Shown here: in pieces, positions 48,401-63,400 of the stretch
How positions within the stretch are numbered: the stretch's first letter is position 1
How the letters are laid out: each line of letters begins with the position of its first letter
Source: Tiliqua scincoides
Lineage: Eukaryota > Chordata > Lepidosauria > Squamata > Scincidae
Assembly (NCBI RefSeq): GCF_035046505.1
Contig: NC_089821.1
Coordinates: forward strand, 310,551,368 to 310,615,367
Direction of reading: 5' to 3'
DNA: 64,000 nucleotides
The notes under the pieces: generated by a model
Database searches by the model: none
What the model was told of the DNA's origin: nothing
What the model saw: only the letters and a program-made list of their open reading frames with translations
Translations under genes and position numbers: made by a program

Positions 48401-51400
48401 TTCGGCTTTGGGTGGTTCGTTCTTTGAGCTCTCTGGTGGTCCATGAGGAAGCATCTCGCAAGCGAGTACCTCCCCCTGCAGACTACCAGTGATGGTGGAG
48501 AATGGTCTGCCCACAGCCACACCTGACAGTTCATCGATGGCTATTCTCCACTCTCTATGGTGGTCTGTGGGGGAGCCACAGCTTGGTGAGATGCTTGAAA
48601 TGATCAAAGGTGATTTTTTTTTTTCCTGAGATCTCGCAGACTACTTTTCAGGGTCTCACAGACCAACTGTGGTCCCCAGACCACAGGTTGGGAACCAGTG
48701 ATATAAAGGAACAAAAATGAGTATACGTATCTCATGATATCTACCTGTCACATTGCAGGTAGCAGACAATAATCAGTGCTTGATCAAAATGTCAGAAGGA
48801 GCAGCGCAAATTTGTAATTATCCAAATGCAAATAGTTGCATTTGCATTTGTGGTACGATCCCTGACACTGCTAAACTTCCACTGCGGGTGGTCTCTGACC
48901 TGAAAGCTATGATTCTGAGCACACTTGGAAGTAGTCCATTGAAATGAGTAGCCTGTTCAGGAAAGTTTCTCTGGACTTCAGGTGAAAGCCCATAGTTTGG
49001 ATATTTGAAAAACTCTGTCTTTCAGGATCTGGAATTAACCAGCAACCATGCTGGATTAATGTTTGCTAGGCACCTTTGGTCAACACGGTGAAAACAAGTC
49101 TGTTTTCATGGTAATACTTAAATTTTCTGCTCACTTTATGGATACTTTTGTTGTAAGTTGCCAGTTGTTACAATAGTATGCATGTCAAAAAACACATCCT
49201 GATAAGACACAGCCTACTTAAAGTTCATTTTACCTTTGGGAGATACAATTCTACAATGAAGGAAGCACCTCCACTTAGTATGTGTGTTTCTTGCTGTACT
49301 ATTCAAAAATGAAGCTGTATGCAGTGCAGCTAAGCCAATGAGCATTGCAAAAGGGGCCTCAAATGCTGTTTGGTTCCAAAGAACTGCATTACTTGTTCTT
49401 GAAAAATATATCTTGATTGCTATGTGGGAAGTGGGAATCCTCAAACATACATCGCATTCTCCCCTGTGGTGGCTGAGCACTTTAGTTTGTGAGGTGCCCT
49501 GTGCGACATAGTTGAAGTGATGGACACTGACTGGTGACATGTCCATGTTGGTAACTAGTAGTCAGTTTGTACTAGAAAAAACTGATATTTGACCTACCGT
49601 TGATTTTTGTTTTTTAGCACCATTCACATCTGGCATTTTTCAAAGTATTAGAAAACAGATCCTTGCTCTGGGGGTTTATGATGTAGAAATTGACACAAGG
49701 AAGGAAAATGTAGATGGTGTAACGTGTAATCAAAAGACTATGTGGTTTGAGCTACATGTTCTTAAAGCCCAATCCTGTCCAATTTTGCAGCACTGATTGA
49801 GCCACATCCCAGCCCTGAGGTAGGGAAACATGTTCTCTTACCTCAAAGAGGCTTCCCCACCACAGGATGCAGCACACGCTCCATTGGCACAGCAAGCAAG
49901 TTGGATAGGATTGGGCCCCGGTTTTGATTGCCCTTATGAATATTGTTGTGTATGAACACTTTTTTCTCCTCTCCTTAGGACTGGAGCTATCCAATGAGAA
50001 GAGAGATGCAGGTATGGATGGTTTTTCATACAGTGCTCATTTGATGTTTGATGCTCATGCAGAGGCTTAGCAAAATCATGTAATGTCTTGAGATGCCTTT
50101 GGGTATCCTAGAGAGTCATGTCAGGGAGCTTGATTCAGAAGCACTCCTTATTCAAGGAAAGTTCAGAATCATTACCCTGGGGGTTGAGTGTGCTCACAAG
50201 GGAAGGCTTAGACTACCAGGAGACTGGTTCTATGTAAATACTCAGCCCCTTTTTTTACTTAAAGTGCAAAGTGATCAGGTGGTTCCATGGTCAGATTAGT
50301 AAAATTTTGATGACTAAATTTGCTGTGGTGCTTTTGGGGAATAATGTCCTAAGTGTACACTGCCCCCTCCCAGAATTTCAGCTAATCAATAGCATTTTCC
50401 AGTGTTGTCCAGCTGAGAGCTATTGAGAGGCTCTGAAGAATCAATGTCCCCAACCTCTTTTACCTTCTTGGGCTTGTGGGCATTTCTAACCCTGAGATTG
50501 ATGTTTTTCAAAGTCACTGTCTCAGCCTTCTGTACACTTTATTACTTGGAGGCCTGAATGCAGGGGGCTGCTGCTTTCTTGTCCAAGAGACTTTGGGGTC
50601 AACTTCTGGGGCTGTCCTTTCACTGTGGGCAGTAGAAGAGGCTGGTGGCTCGTCCAATAACAGTTGGTGCATTTCTTCTTAATGCTGAGAACAGTGAAAC
50701 TAGTTCAGGAAATTGTGAAGCACTGGTTTGGGGCAGTAAAGAAAAACTGAGGTGTAGGTCGTTGATACCTCAGCAGAGTAAACATACGTGGTTAAAAAGT
50801 GTAGTGTAACTGTTCTCCCAACTTGCATTTGTGCATAAGATACTTTCAAAATCAGTGTTCTGGAGTGATACTTTATCTCACACTGGAGACTTGCTGCTTC
50901 TTTAAGTGTCCATTCTGAGATCTGAATTCTCAGATCTTCTTTTAGAGGTGGTTGAGTCACATCACTGTGGCCCTAATATAAGACAGGAAGGATTTGTGCA
51001 CGTGGCCAGGTTTTTCTTGTTTGTTATAAGAGTGCCTATGGTGCCTTTGTAACAAAATATTTTGGGGACTGGAGGAATCTTGTCTTGCCTCCCCAAACAA
51101 ACATCTTTTATATTAGCAGTCTGATTCTGTACATATACTCAAGTAAGTTAAATTAATTTTCAATCCAGTTTGTAAGCATATGTGGGATTGTAGCCTTAAT
51201 TAAAATTCTAAAAATGCAAGTCTTTGAGTAACAGAAACAATAATGGGAACTTTTCATGGTCTCTTACCAAAGTAGGTTTTGTGCTGATGTAGGGGTTTCC
51301 TTTCAACAGCTGTGTTGCAGACAGATATTTGATGTGAAAATCTTTCCCAGTTATGGAGATGTGGTGAGGAAATGCTTTAACTGTTAAATTTCTGCCTGTC

Positions 51401-54400
51401 ATGCAGCTGTTAGAGTCCTGCCAAGGAACAAAAGTTGCAACTCTTGTATCACAATTAACTCAAAAAGTGGTTGTCAGATAATCAGAATGGCTCAAGTAAG
51501 CTGTCAATAATAAAAATAATAATAATAATAATAAACTTTATTTATACCCCGCCCTTCTCCCCAAAGGGACCCAGGGCGGCTTACAACAGGTTAAAAACAG
51601 ATTAAAACATAAAAAACAGATAAAAACATTAACATATTAACAAATATCATAAAAACAGTAATCAGATAAAAAATCAGGTAAAAGGAGCATAGAACAGCAG
51701 ATCATAGGAATCAGGCCTGTAAAAAATACTAAGAGATGTAGAAAAGATGTTAAAAAAGATGTTAAAAAGGCCACGAACTCAGAAGGCTTGTTTAAACAGA
51801 AGGGTCTTCAGGCCCCGCCAAAAAGTCTCAAGAGAGGGAGCCGTTCTTAAGTCAAGGGGAAGGGAGTTCCATAGCATTGGTGCCACTACTGAGAAGGCCC
51901 TATTTCTTGCCGCCGCCCCCCCGTACCTCCCTAGGCGGCGGCACTTGTAAAAAGGCCTTCTCTGGTGACCTAAGAGGACAAGCCGGATTGTACGGGAGTA
52001 GGCGGTCTCTAAGATATCCTGGCCCAGAGCAGTATAGGGCTTTAAAGGTCAAAACCAGCACCTTGAATTGGGCCTGGAAACGAATGGGCAGCCAATGTAG
52101 CCCTTGGAGAAGTGGGCTGACAGAGTCAACCGCCTACCTCCAGTAACCACACGGGCCGCCGCATTCTGCACTAATTGCAGTTTCCGAACCGTCTTCAGGG
52201 GCAGCCCCACATAAAGCACGTTACAATAATCTAACCTCGATGTCACCGTGGCATGGATCACTGTGGCCAGGTCTGCACGATCCAAGTACGGCCGCAGCTG
52301 GCGCACCAGCCAAAGCTAAGCAAAGGCCCCCCTAGCCACAGCCGCCACCTGGGAATCCAGGAGCAGCTGTGAATGCAGGTGGGCCCCCAAGCTGCGGACC
52401 TGCTCCTTCAGGGGGAGTGTAACCCCATTCAGGGCAAGCCAATAGTCCAGCACCTGCATCGAGGATTTCCAAACTGGGAGAGCCTCTGTCTTATCCGGAT
52501 TTAATTTCAGCTTGTTAGCCCCCATCCAGATCCTCACTGCTTCCAGACAGCGCTCCAGGCCCTCAACCGCCACCCTGGAGTCTGGAGGAAAGAGATAGAG
52601 CTGGGTGTCATCAGCATATTGATGACACCCCACTCCAAACCCCCAGATGACCTCTCCCAGCGGTTTCGTGTAGATGTTAAATAGCATCTTGTAGATGTTA
52701 AATAGCATCTATCTTAAATAGATGTTAAATAGCAAATACCAATACTCCACAAGACGTGGGCGTAAGAGGGCTGATCCCAAGAGAGAGGAGGCAAGGTTGT
52801 GGAGATGATAGAGGGAAAGCCCGAGGAGAGTGGGAGTCACCCATGCAGTGAACAAGTTCTGAATTTATGGTTTTCAGTACTGGACATCTGGGGTTTTTTT
52901 ATGGGGATGTTTTCATGCTGATTAGATTTTATAGGTCCTTCCCTTTCTTATTAAGAGGAGACTGCTGCTGCTTTGTGTTTTGTTTGTGATATTTTAAGGA
53001 TGTTTTAATATTGAAAGTTATAGTTTTAAATGTGATTTTATGACCCTGCAAGCTGCTTTGGTTGCTTTTCAGGGAGAAAAGCAGGATACAAAACAAGTAA
53101 ATAAAAAAGTAAGATGAATAATCCACATGTGCATGGGATCACATTCTTTCATTCTTTTCTGTTTGGAAGAATGACAGTTGGTGAGGCATGTTTACCACAG
53201 TCTTGCTATATTCGGAACTTGAAGGTTTTGAATTGCCTTGGAGTGTCAACACATTCCAGGAACACCCTTGTTTAAAAAAAAAAAAAAGCTGGTGACGGGG
53301 GGGGGGCGAGCTTGAACTGGAGCAGGGCGAGACAGTTCCTAGAATCTGGGTGTGGGATATTACCTTGGCAGCTATAGCAGTAGGCTCCCTGTTGCTGAAG
53401 CTCTATTGTACCCAAGCTTGCTCCACTCATCCACCTCAGCTTCTTTGACAGAATTACCCAGTAGTCTTATCAGCAAAGGGAATAATCAGTTTCTCATAAT
53501 TTAGTCCATTCCGTCTGAGTTTGGCACCTGACAATGGGTAGTGGGGTTGCATTTTTCCATGATCCTCCACCAGGCTGGGATGGGGATTTCTGTGGAACCA
53601 TCTATGTTTCTGCTGTGCAAACTGCCATTCTGGTCCTTGTGTGAATACAGGAGAGTTTCACACCTGAGACACAAGTTCAAAACTCTGCTTGGGTTTTTGC
53701 CAAGATAATGCAAGTGTGATTGAACCCTACCAGCAGTGCTGGTCCTAATGTAACTCCTACTTTAGTTGATCACTGTACATAGTTTATGATGGGCTGAACT
53801 TTGTTTCTGTGTTGAGATCTTTTCTCTCTCTCCTCACTCCTGCCCCTGTAGGAAATTTTACCTGGCTTGTTCTTGGGCCCATATTCTTCAGCTATGAAAA
53901 GCAAGGTAAGTATTTAGTTCTGTAGTTCTGTATGTCATAAAATGAGCCCAGCTACACCAAGCATGTCAATCATACCAGAAATGAATAACCCCACAAATGT
54001 TGATATACTATTGATTGTCATATCTAACTTGCTGTATTACATAACAGAAGTTCAGTGAAGCCTTTCTTCTGTTCTTTCCATGAACTCTAATTTTACCAGA
54101 CTAAATTAATATAAACTTCAGAGCTGATATATTGACGAATCTCTTCTGAAGATACATTTAGTTGTTTGAAATTTATTAATCCTGTTGACACACTCAAACT
54201 CTTCAAAATCAAGGAAATGCGTCGTCTGCATGACATGATCAGGTCTAGTCTGCCTGTGTTCATTGAACTTCATAACTGTAAAGCAGCTGATGTGCCAAGA
54301 CCAAACTGTCAGGACTCTGTTGAACCTGCTTAAAAGTTCAAATGGCTGTGAAGGGAAGATCTTTTTGGGAGCTCCAGCGCCTTTAATGGGGCTCAGCCAG

Positions 54401-57400
54401 CCTTGGCACCATCACCTTCAGTGCAATGACTGTCTGCAAGTGTCCCATTTGTCTTGTTCCATCTACCACTAGTGTTTTTGCAACACCACTTGTACATGCA
54501 CAACCCCTATTGCATGTATTTGGTTTTAACCTACCAAGGTCCTACCAAACTTTTAAGTAACTTAAAACTACAATCTTAAACACACTTGCTAAGAAATAGG
54601 TTCTATTGAAGATGGCAGGACTTACATCTGAGTAAGCATGATTGCATTGTAAATGAATTCTTTTAATGAGCTATCCACTAACTTTGGCCACTGGTTTTAA
54701 CACCATTATTTCATCAATGATCTTAAAGTGGTTTTCTATTTCCAATTCTTGTTTTGCAGCTACCTATACTTCAGAAGCATGGAATTACCCATGTAATATG
54801 CATACGGCAAAATATTGAAGCAAACTTCATTAAACCAAACTTCCAGCAATTGTTTAGGTAAGAAACCCACACAACGTTTTCACAATTACAGTTGTCTAAT
54901 GCAGGGGTGGGCAAATGTTTTGGCAGGAGAGCCACATCATCTCTCTGACACTGTGTCGGGGGCTGGGAAAAAAATTCAAATTTCAAGTTTGAATAAATTT
55001 ACATGAATGAATATATTAGAGATGAAACTTTTCTAAGTTCTAAGATGAAACTACTAAGCTTATTTATAATACACATGAGAACTATAATACAGGCATGTAG
55101 AACCACCTGAGTACTGTGAACTCTGTTTGCCACACACCTCTTGCACAGTGAAAACATACACACCAAGCCAGAAACACATGGAGACATAAGTTGTTCAGAG
55201 GCAATGGGGGGGGGGGGTTTCAAATAATGCCTGGGGAAAAGCAGAAAACACATGAAGATTAATGAACACAGAGGGCAGAGGGGCCCATGGATAATTGAAT
55301 CCACGTATACCAGATCAGTGGATACAGGACCCACCTGTGTCCTATATTCTGACTTTCCATCCCAGGAGGTAGGATGACTCTTTCTAGAATTCCTTAGTGT
55401 TCTGTGTGTTTTGGGGCAAACTTAAGTGGAGCAAGTGTCAACTTTCTCTTCTGCTGAAAAGGAGATAGATTTTTGGAACTGAGTGTTAAGTTGTTTAGAA
55501 GCCATCAGTTTGAGCTTTTTGCTGCTTCTCTGATACCAAGTCTGGAGTGTAAGAGCAAACCAAACATCAAGTTAAGATGATCAGGCCATTACAAAGTACC
55601 CTTGGGAAAGGGGGCACATTGCAGCAGAAGGAGAAGGGGCTTCTTACATTGCCCAACTACAGCTTCTTTACCCAACCCCCCCCCCCATGTGGTTTCAGAC
55701 TTGGATCACACAATACAGTAATGGTAAAAGCATTGGGGGGGGAGTTTCAGGAGAAAGTAGCTTTAACAAGAACCGTTAATCATCCTTTCTGTCCTCTCAG
55801 ATGCCCTTTTGCAACAGAGAGACAGCTTTTTGTCTCTTATTACATGCTGCAGCAGCATTCTATGGCCTCTATCAGGGACATGCCTTTTAAATTTCATTAT
55901 TTCTCATTTGCAGGTGAAAAATGTTTTCTCGGCAATGTGTTTATGCTTGGAAAGATGAGCAATTCTGGCTATCTGCTTAACATGCTTATTTTGCTTGTAG
56001 GTATTTAGTCTTGGATATTGCAGATAATCCCATTGAAAATATAATAAGATTTTTCCCGATGGTAAGTATCTTGTAAGATAAACTGTTTCATAATCTTACT
56101 TCTCAAAACTGATGTTAACTTCCTACTTCTTGTTAACCTTTGATCTAGTCTCTTCAAGTATTCAGGCTGCCAGTCAGCCTAACGTCTGTTCCAGGTAAGA
56201 TTATGGAATGCCTCATCAAAGATAAAATCGTAAAACAAATAGACGAACTAGCCTTACTGAGGGAGAATCAGTCTTGCCTCACAAACCTTTTAGAATTCTT
56301 TGAAAAGGTCAACAGGCATGTGGATGCGGGAGAACCTGTGGACATTATATATCTGGACTTTCAGAAGGCATAAGAACATAACAGGCAACTGTTACCCTGC
56401 ACATGCCCAATCTCATCTGATCTTGGAAGCTAAGCAGGGTCAGGCCTGGTTAGTACTTTGATGGGAGACTGCCTTGGAATACCGGGTGCTGTAGGCTTAT
56501 ACCGTAGTCTTTCAAGACTGAAGGTTGCCAACCAAAATACATAGGGCACAATTCTAACCCCTTATGTCAGTACTTTCCAGCACTGACATAAGGGCAATGC
56601 AGCTCTGAGGTAAAGAACAAACATTCCCTTACTTTGAGGAGGCCTCCATGAGTGACACCCAAATGCAGGATGCAGCACACATCCCATTGGCACCTGGCAC
56701 CTGGAAAGCACTGACATAACAGGTTAGGATTTCGCCCATAGACGAACAAGCCTTGCTGAGGCTTCTGTCAGGGTCAATCTTGCCTCACAAACCTTTAAGA
56801 ATTCTTTGAAAAGGTCAACAAGCATGTGGATGCCAGAGAAACAGTGGACATTATATATCTGGACTTTCAGAAGGCATAAAAACATAAGAAAAGCCCCGCT
56901 GGATCAGGCCAAAGGCCCATCTAGTGCAGCTTCCTCTATCTCTCAGTGGCCCACCAAATGCCCCAGGAAGCACACCAGACAACAGACACAGCCTGCGCTC
57001 TGGTACCCTCCCCTGCATCTGGCAATCAGAGGCAACCTGCCTCTAAATCCAAGAGCTTGCACATACCTACTATGACTTGTAACCCTTATGAACTTTGGAA
57101 ATGGAAGTGGAAATGGAAAAGGAACTTTGGAAAGGGAAAAGGTGCAAAAGAGAGCGACTAAGATGATTACGGGGCTGGGGCACCTTCCTTATGAGGAAAG
57201 GCTACAGCGTTTGGGCCACTTCAGCCTAGAAAAGACGCCTGAGGGGGGACATGATTGAGACATAAAAAATTATGCAGGGAATGGACAGAGTGGATAGGGA
57301 GATGCTCTTTACACTCTCACATAATACCAGAACCAGGGGACATCCACTAAAATTGAGTGTTGGGCGGGTTAGGACAGACAAAAGAAAATATTTCTTTACT

Positions 57401-60400
57401 CAGCGTGTGGTTGGTCTGTGGAACTCCTTGCCACAGGATGTGGTGACGGCATCTGGCCTGGACGCCTTTAAAAAGGGATTGGACAAGTTTCTGGAGGAAA
57501 AATCCATTATGGGGTACAAGCCATGATGTGTATGCGCAACCTCCTGATTTTAGAAATGGGCTATGTCAGAATGCCAGATGCAAGGGAGGGCACCAGGATG
57601 AGGTCTCTTGTGATCTGGTGTGCTCCCTGGGGCATTTGGTGGGCCGCTGTGAGATCCAGGAAGCTGGACTAGATGGGCCTATGGCCTGATCCAGTGGGGC
57701 TGTTCTTATGTTCTTAACTTCTCCAGAAATTTGTCCACTCCTATCTTAAAGGCATCCAGGCAAGATGCCATAACTACTTCATGTGGCAAAGAGTTCCACA
57801 AACTAATTACATGCCGGATAAAGAAATATTTTCTTCTGTCCTAACTCTCCCAACACTTAACTTTTGTGGATGTTCCCTGGTTCTGGTTTGACACCGTCCC
57901 TCACCAAAGGCTGCTGAGGAAACTCCACAGTCAGGGAATTAGAGGGCAGGTCCTCTCTTGGGTTAGGAACTGGTTGAGGTCCAGGAAGCAGAGAGTGGGT
58001 GTCAATGGGCAATTTTTACAATGGAGAGAGGTGAAAAGTGGAGTGCCCTAAGGGTCTGTCCTGGGACCTGTACTTTTCGACCTGTTCATAAATGACCTGG
58101 AGGCAGGGCGAAGCAGTGAGGTGGCCAAGTTTGCAGATGACACCAAACTTTTCCGAGTGGTGAAGACCAGAAGAGATTGTGAGGAGCGCCAGAAGCATCT
58201 CTCTAAATTGGGAGACTGGGCAGCAAAATGGCAGGTGCGTTTCAGTGTCAGTAAGTGTAAAGTCATGCACAATAGGGCAAAGAATCAAAACTTCACAGAT
58301 AGGCTCATGGGTTCTGAGCTGTCTGAGACGGATCAGGAGAGGGATCGTGGGGTGTTGGTGGACAGCTCGATGAAAGTGTCGACCTAATGTGTGGCAGTAG
58401 TGAAGAGGGCTAATTCCATGCTTGGCATCATTAGGAAAGGCATTGAGAATAAGATAGCTAATATTGTAATGCCGTTGTACAAATTGATAGTAAGGCCACA
58501 CCTGGAGTGTTGTGTCCAGTTCTGGTCGCCGCATCTCAAAAAGGATATAGTGGAGATGGAAAAGGTGCAAAAGAGAGCAACCAAAATGATTACTGGGCTG
58601 GGGCACATTCCCTATGAGGAAAGGCTACAGCGTTTGGGCCTCTTCAATCTAGAAAAGAGGTGACTGAGGGGGGACATGATTGAGACATACGGAATCGTGC
58701 AGGGGGTGGACAAAGTGGATTGAGAGACACTCTTTCTCCTCTCACATAACACCAGAACCAGGGCACATCCACGAAAGTTGAGTGTTGGGAGAGTTAGGAC
58801 AGACAGAAGAAAATATTTTTTTACCCAGCATGTAATTCGTTTGTGGAACTCCTTGCCACAGGATGTAGTGATGGCATCTTGCCTGGATGCCTTTAAGAGG
58901 GGATCGGCCAAATTTCTGGAGGAGAAGTTCATTATGGGTTACAAGTCAGGGTAGGTATGTGCAAGGTAGAGGTAGGCTGCCTCTGATTGCCTTGGCCTGA
59001 TCCAGCGGGGCTCTTATCTTCTTATGTACGCTTTAAGCTTGCTAGCTTATAGTAACCTATAAAAGCAAGAAACACAGTGTTTAAAACTGTAAGTTTTTAA
59101 ACAGTGTTAATGGGTGGGGCGGCTAGGTCTATGAATCAGAATCCTCAGATGAGGGCCTGTACTATTAAGCTGTAAACAGTACTTGTGGGAATCTTTTTAC
59201 ACTTTTGGGAGGGCCCTCAGTTGCCTTTGGCTATTGGCTCCTGTGCCTAATGCTTCTGAATTGGTAGTTGTAAACCCTGGAACTGGTAATTTCCAATGTC
59301 ATGCTACTTGTGTATGCACTTACTTGAAGGTCTTTGGCATTTTATGTTTGGTTGGTTGGCTACAATAGGAAGAACTTTGTCTTTGTCTTTTAGACTAAGG
59401 AGTTTATTGATGGGAGTTTACAAACTGGAGGTATGTGTCTTCATTTTTCTGTAGACTTCCTAATTTATCTGATGTCTGTTGGGAATCAGTTGCTTTTTTA
59501 GGTTTTATGCCCCTGTAAAGATGTTGATATTTGAGCGGGGTGTTGGAAAGAACTGGGGGGGGGGTTCATAGGTCAGTGGTAGAACACCTGCTTTGCATGC
59601 AGAAGGTGGCAACTGCAGTCCCTGGCAACATTTCTAGGTAGGACAGAGGGGGAAAAAATCTGCCTGAATCCCAGCAGAACAGCCAGACAGTGTTGTCAGT
59701 GTGGAGTTGGATGGGCTATCTCAAGATAACTTCCAGTGTTCTTTATAAATTAGGAAGTAGTTTAACTTGGGAAGAGACATGGCTAAATATAACCAACCAA
59801 GGCAATGTGAGTCTCTTCTGTTTCAATATAGAGGACAATCTTAAATTTTAGAATGGTATCTCTTACAATAGTGCCTTCTGAGAAGAGAAGCATAGGGGTA
59901 TAGTCATGTATGAATGAAGTGTCTTCTTCACACAGCCTTCAAAACACAAGTTCCTTACAGGCTCAGGACTCCTTTGGGGTAGATCCCAGCATGGCATGAT
60001 GGAAGCCTTACTTTGGGGTGCCCAGATTAGAACTCTGCCTTCTGCTTAGATGTGACGAAGACAGTTGTGATTTTATTTTTATCTCCTGTTTGTCAGTGAG
60101 TTTGGATTCCGTAAGTGTTTAAATAGTTTCTTGTATTTTGTCCTTGGGATTTATGTTATGTTTAAGTCACTTTGTGGGTCTTGTTATGGACTAAAAGGTA
60201 GGATATAAATTAAGCAATAAAAAGAAGAGCATTTTGATTTGATGAGAATGTTGGCTGGCTTGTGTAACATAACTTTTTCATTCTCAGGAAAAGTTCTTGT
60301 CCATGGGAACGCAGGAATATCTAGAAGGTAACCAAATGGGTCATCTGGCTTTTAACAAACAACCACCACTAGGCCTGGCCACCCTGATAGCTTACCTTTT

Positions 60401-63400
60401 TGTGTTTTCTTTTCAGTGCTGCCTTAGTTATTGCTTATATTATGGAAACATTTGGAGTGAAATACAGGTACAGAAATGCATTAACCATCTTGTTGAGTTG
60501 TCTTCATTTGGTGGGTTGGCACACAACTGGAATTGGTCACCTGAGTGATTATAGTTCTTTTAAAAGTCCAGGCAAGACACCCGCTGTACCAGACCCATTA
60601 ATTAGCCCAGCGGCTTACCCTTAAGAAAGTCTCAGTGCAGTGAGCAGAGGCTGTGCTTGTACCTTAGATATCAAAGTTCGTGTCCTCCTTCTATAGTGGA
60701 ATTGGTGGACCCCTAGAATCCCAGTTGGGAGGAGATAGTAGACCTTGTAGGATTTATTTATTTTATTTTACAAACAACTACAACACATACACACTTACAA
60801 TTCTGCACCTCACCACCTTTGGGATATCACTCGATAAATCATATTTCCTTTCTTTTACTCCTGTCATCCATCCAAATTCACATATCCCCTTTCCCTCCCA
60901 AAAAATAATTAATCTCTTCTTAGGTATTTCCCTTTTCCTTTTTCAAAAACATGTCTAACAAATACATCCCAAATATCCTTAAAATAATTTATTTTCAAAA
61001 TCCCTTTCTTCAATTTAATCTCATTCATTAATTTGTCATTCGCTACAATATCCCATATTTTCCCATACTGATCCTCCCATCTAAACTTAAACGTAACTTT
61101 CCAATTTTTTGCTTTCATCATTCTTGCTACCACCACCATAATTATTACCAATTCTTTTTTCCCCAACTCAAACATACATCTCCAAAACTAATAATGCAAT
61201 TCTAGGATTTGCTTTTACCTCCTGTCCAACAACTTCACTAATTTCCTTAAACACCTCTGTCCATATTTCCTTCATATCTTTACATCCGCACCACATATGC
61301 AGATAAGTACCTAAATGTAAACAAGATGTAAACATCTCCAACATTGAGCTGGGATAACTGGTTTAATTATATTTAATTTAACAGGAGTTACATACTATCT
61401 CCAAATTACTTTAAAATAATTTTCTTTTTTTCTAATAGACATTTTTCCAATTGTTTTATTCCATATATTTTTCTATCTTCAATATTTATTTCCTCTTCTA
61501 AATCCTCTTGTCAAACTTCTTTAAGACTTTTATATTGTTCCTTCTTTTCTGTTAAAATCCTGTATATTTTACTAACCATACCCTTTAAATTCTGCTTTAT
61601 TATCTTCCTTCTCTTCCTGATCAATTATTTCTTCAAATTTAGTCAATTTTCTACAATTTCCAACTTTTTCTATTTCTTTTATCCAACTTTCCAACTGCAA
61701 AATATGAAACCAAGAAATTCTTTCTGTTTGCAAATTCTCCCTTATTCTTTCACAAGTATTATTTTAAGGGGGAATACAATTAGTGACCCCAGAAGTGACC
61801 CCAGAATTAGTGACCCCACATAGAGTGCGTTACAGTAATCTAACCTCGATGTCACCGTGGCATGGATCACCGTGGCCAGGTCTGCACGATCCAAGTACGG
61901 TCGCAGCTGGCGCAACCAGCCGAAGCTGAGCAAAGGCCCCCCTAGCCACAGCCGCCACCTGGGAATCCAGGAGCAGCTGCGAGTCCAGGTGGACCCCCAA
62001 GCTGCGAACCTGCTCCTTCAGAGGGAGTGCAACCCCATTCAGAGCAAGTCGATAATCCAGCACCTGCATCGAGGATTTCCGAACCAGGAGAGCCTCTGTC
62101 TTATCCGGATTTAATTTCAGCTTGTTAGCCCCCATCCAGATCCTCACTGTTTCCAGACAGCACTCCGGGCCCTCAACCGCCACCCTGGAGTCTGGAGGAA
62201 AGGAGAGATAGAGCTGGGTGTCATCAGCATATTGATGACACCTCACTCCAAACCCCCGGATGACCTCTCCCAGCGGTTTCATGTAGATGTTAAATAGCAT
62301 GGGGGACAGAATTGAACCCTGCGGCACCCCGCACCTCAAGGGCCAGGGTGTTGAACAGGCATCCCCCAGCACCACCATCTGGGACCGACCCTCCAAGTAG
62401 GAGCGGAACCACCGCAAAACAGTGCCCCCAACTCGGCCAATCGGCCCAGAAGGATACCATGGTCGATGGTATCGAAAGCCGCTGAGAGGTCCAGCAGGAC
62501 CAACAGGGACGCACTCCCCTTGTCCAGTCCCCGGCGTAGGTCATCCACCAAGGCCACCAAGGCAGTTTCTGTCCCAAAGCCCGGCCTGAAACCAGATTGA
62601 AAAGGATCCAGATAATCAGCTTCATCCAAGACCCTCTGGAGTTGGGCCGCCACCACCCGCTCAATTACCTTGCCCAGAAACGGGATGTTGGAGACTGGCC
62701 GATAGTTATTCAACACAGTGGAATCCAGGGAGGGCTTCTTCAGGAGGGGGCGAACCACCGCCCGCTTCAAGGCGAGCGGCAGCGTCCCCTCCATCAAAGA
62801 AGAGTTGACCACCCTCCCCGTCCACTCAGCCAGTCCCCCCCGGGCCGCTCTAATCAGCCAAGCTGGCCAGGCAGACGGCCTCACACTCCAAAGGAGTCTG
62901 TCCACATCCTCAGGCTGCACAAGCTGAAAAGAATCCCACAATACTGGACAAGCAGTTGCCAAGGGGACATCATCAGACATTGTCAATGTGGCATCCAAGT
63001 TGCGACGAATACGATCGATTTTATCTGCAAAGTGTTGGGCAAGCACGTCACAGCGGCTGACCGTGTATTCCTCCTGGACTACCGAAGGGGCCTGATTGTG
63101 TATCTGTTCGGCGTTCAATGCCTGAACCAATAATTAAGCCATTTCTGCCCAACATTGCACATACGCAACAGGGATCAAATGTGTATACCTGTGGACTGGG
63201 AAGAAATGGGTTAAGTATACAGCAATAGGATATGTTCCAAGCATCCTCTAGCTATAGACAATAAACCAGACATTCTTTGAGCCCTGGTAATTATTTAGAT
63301 GTCACTGGTAGTTGGCTTTTTCCCTGAAGCTAAATATTCTGGACATAGCTGATACATAGGTGGGTGACTTGCTTAGGAGCTCTTGTATATCACCCTAAGT

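Noticed and set aside
56384-56498. Functional 5S rRNA gene
   Set aside because: Many substitutions from 5S rRNA, no T-run terminator after GTAGGC, and a LINE-derived tail is attached; it is a SINE.
59560-59632. tRNA-Ala-like gene
   Set aside because: A-box and anticodon-arm similarity only; the T-arm and acceptor do not pair and the sequence runs into a SINE body.
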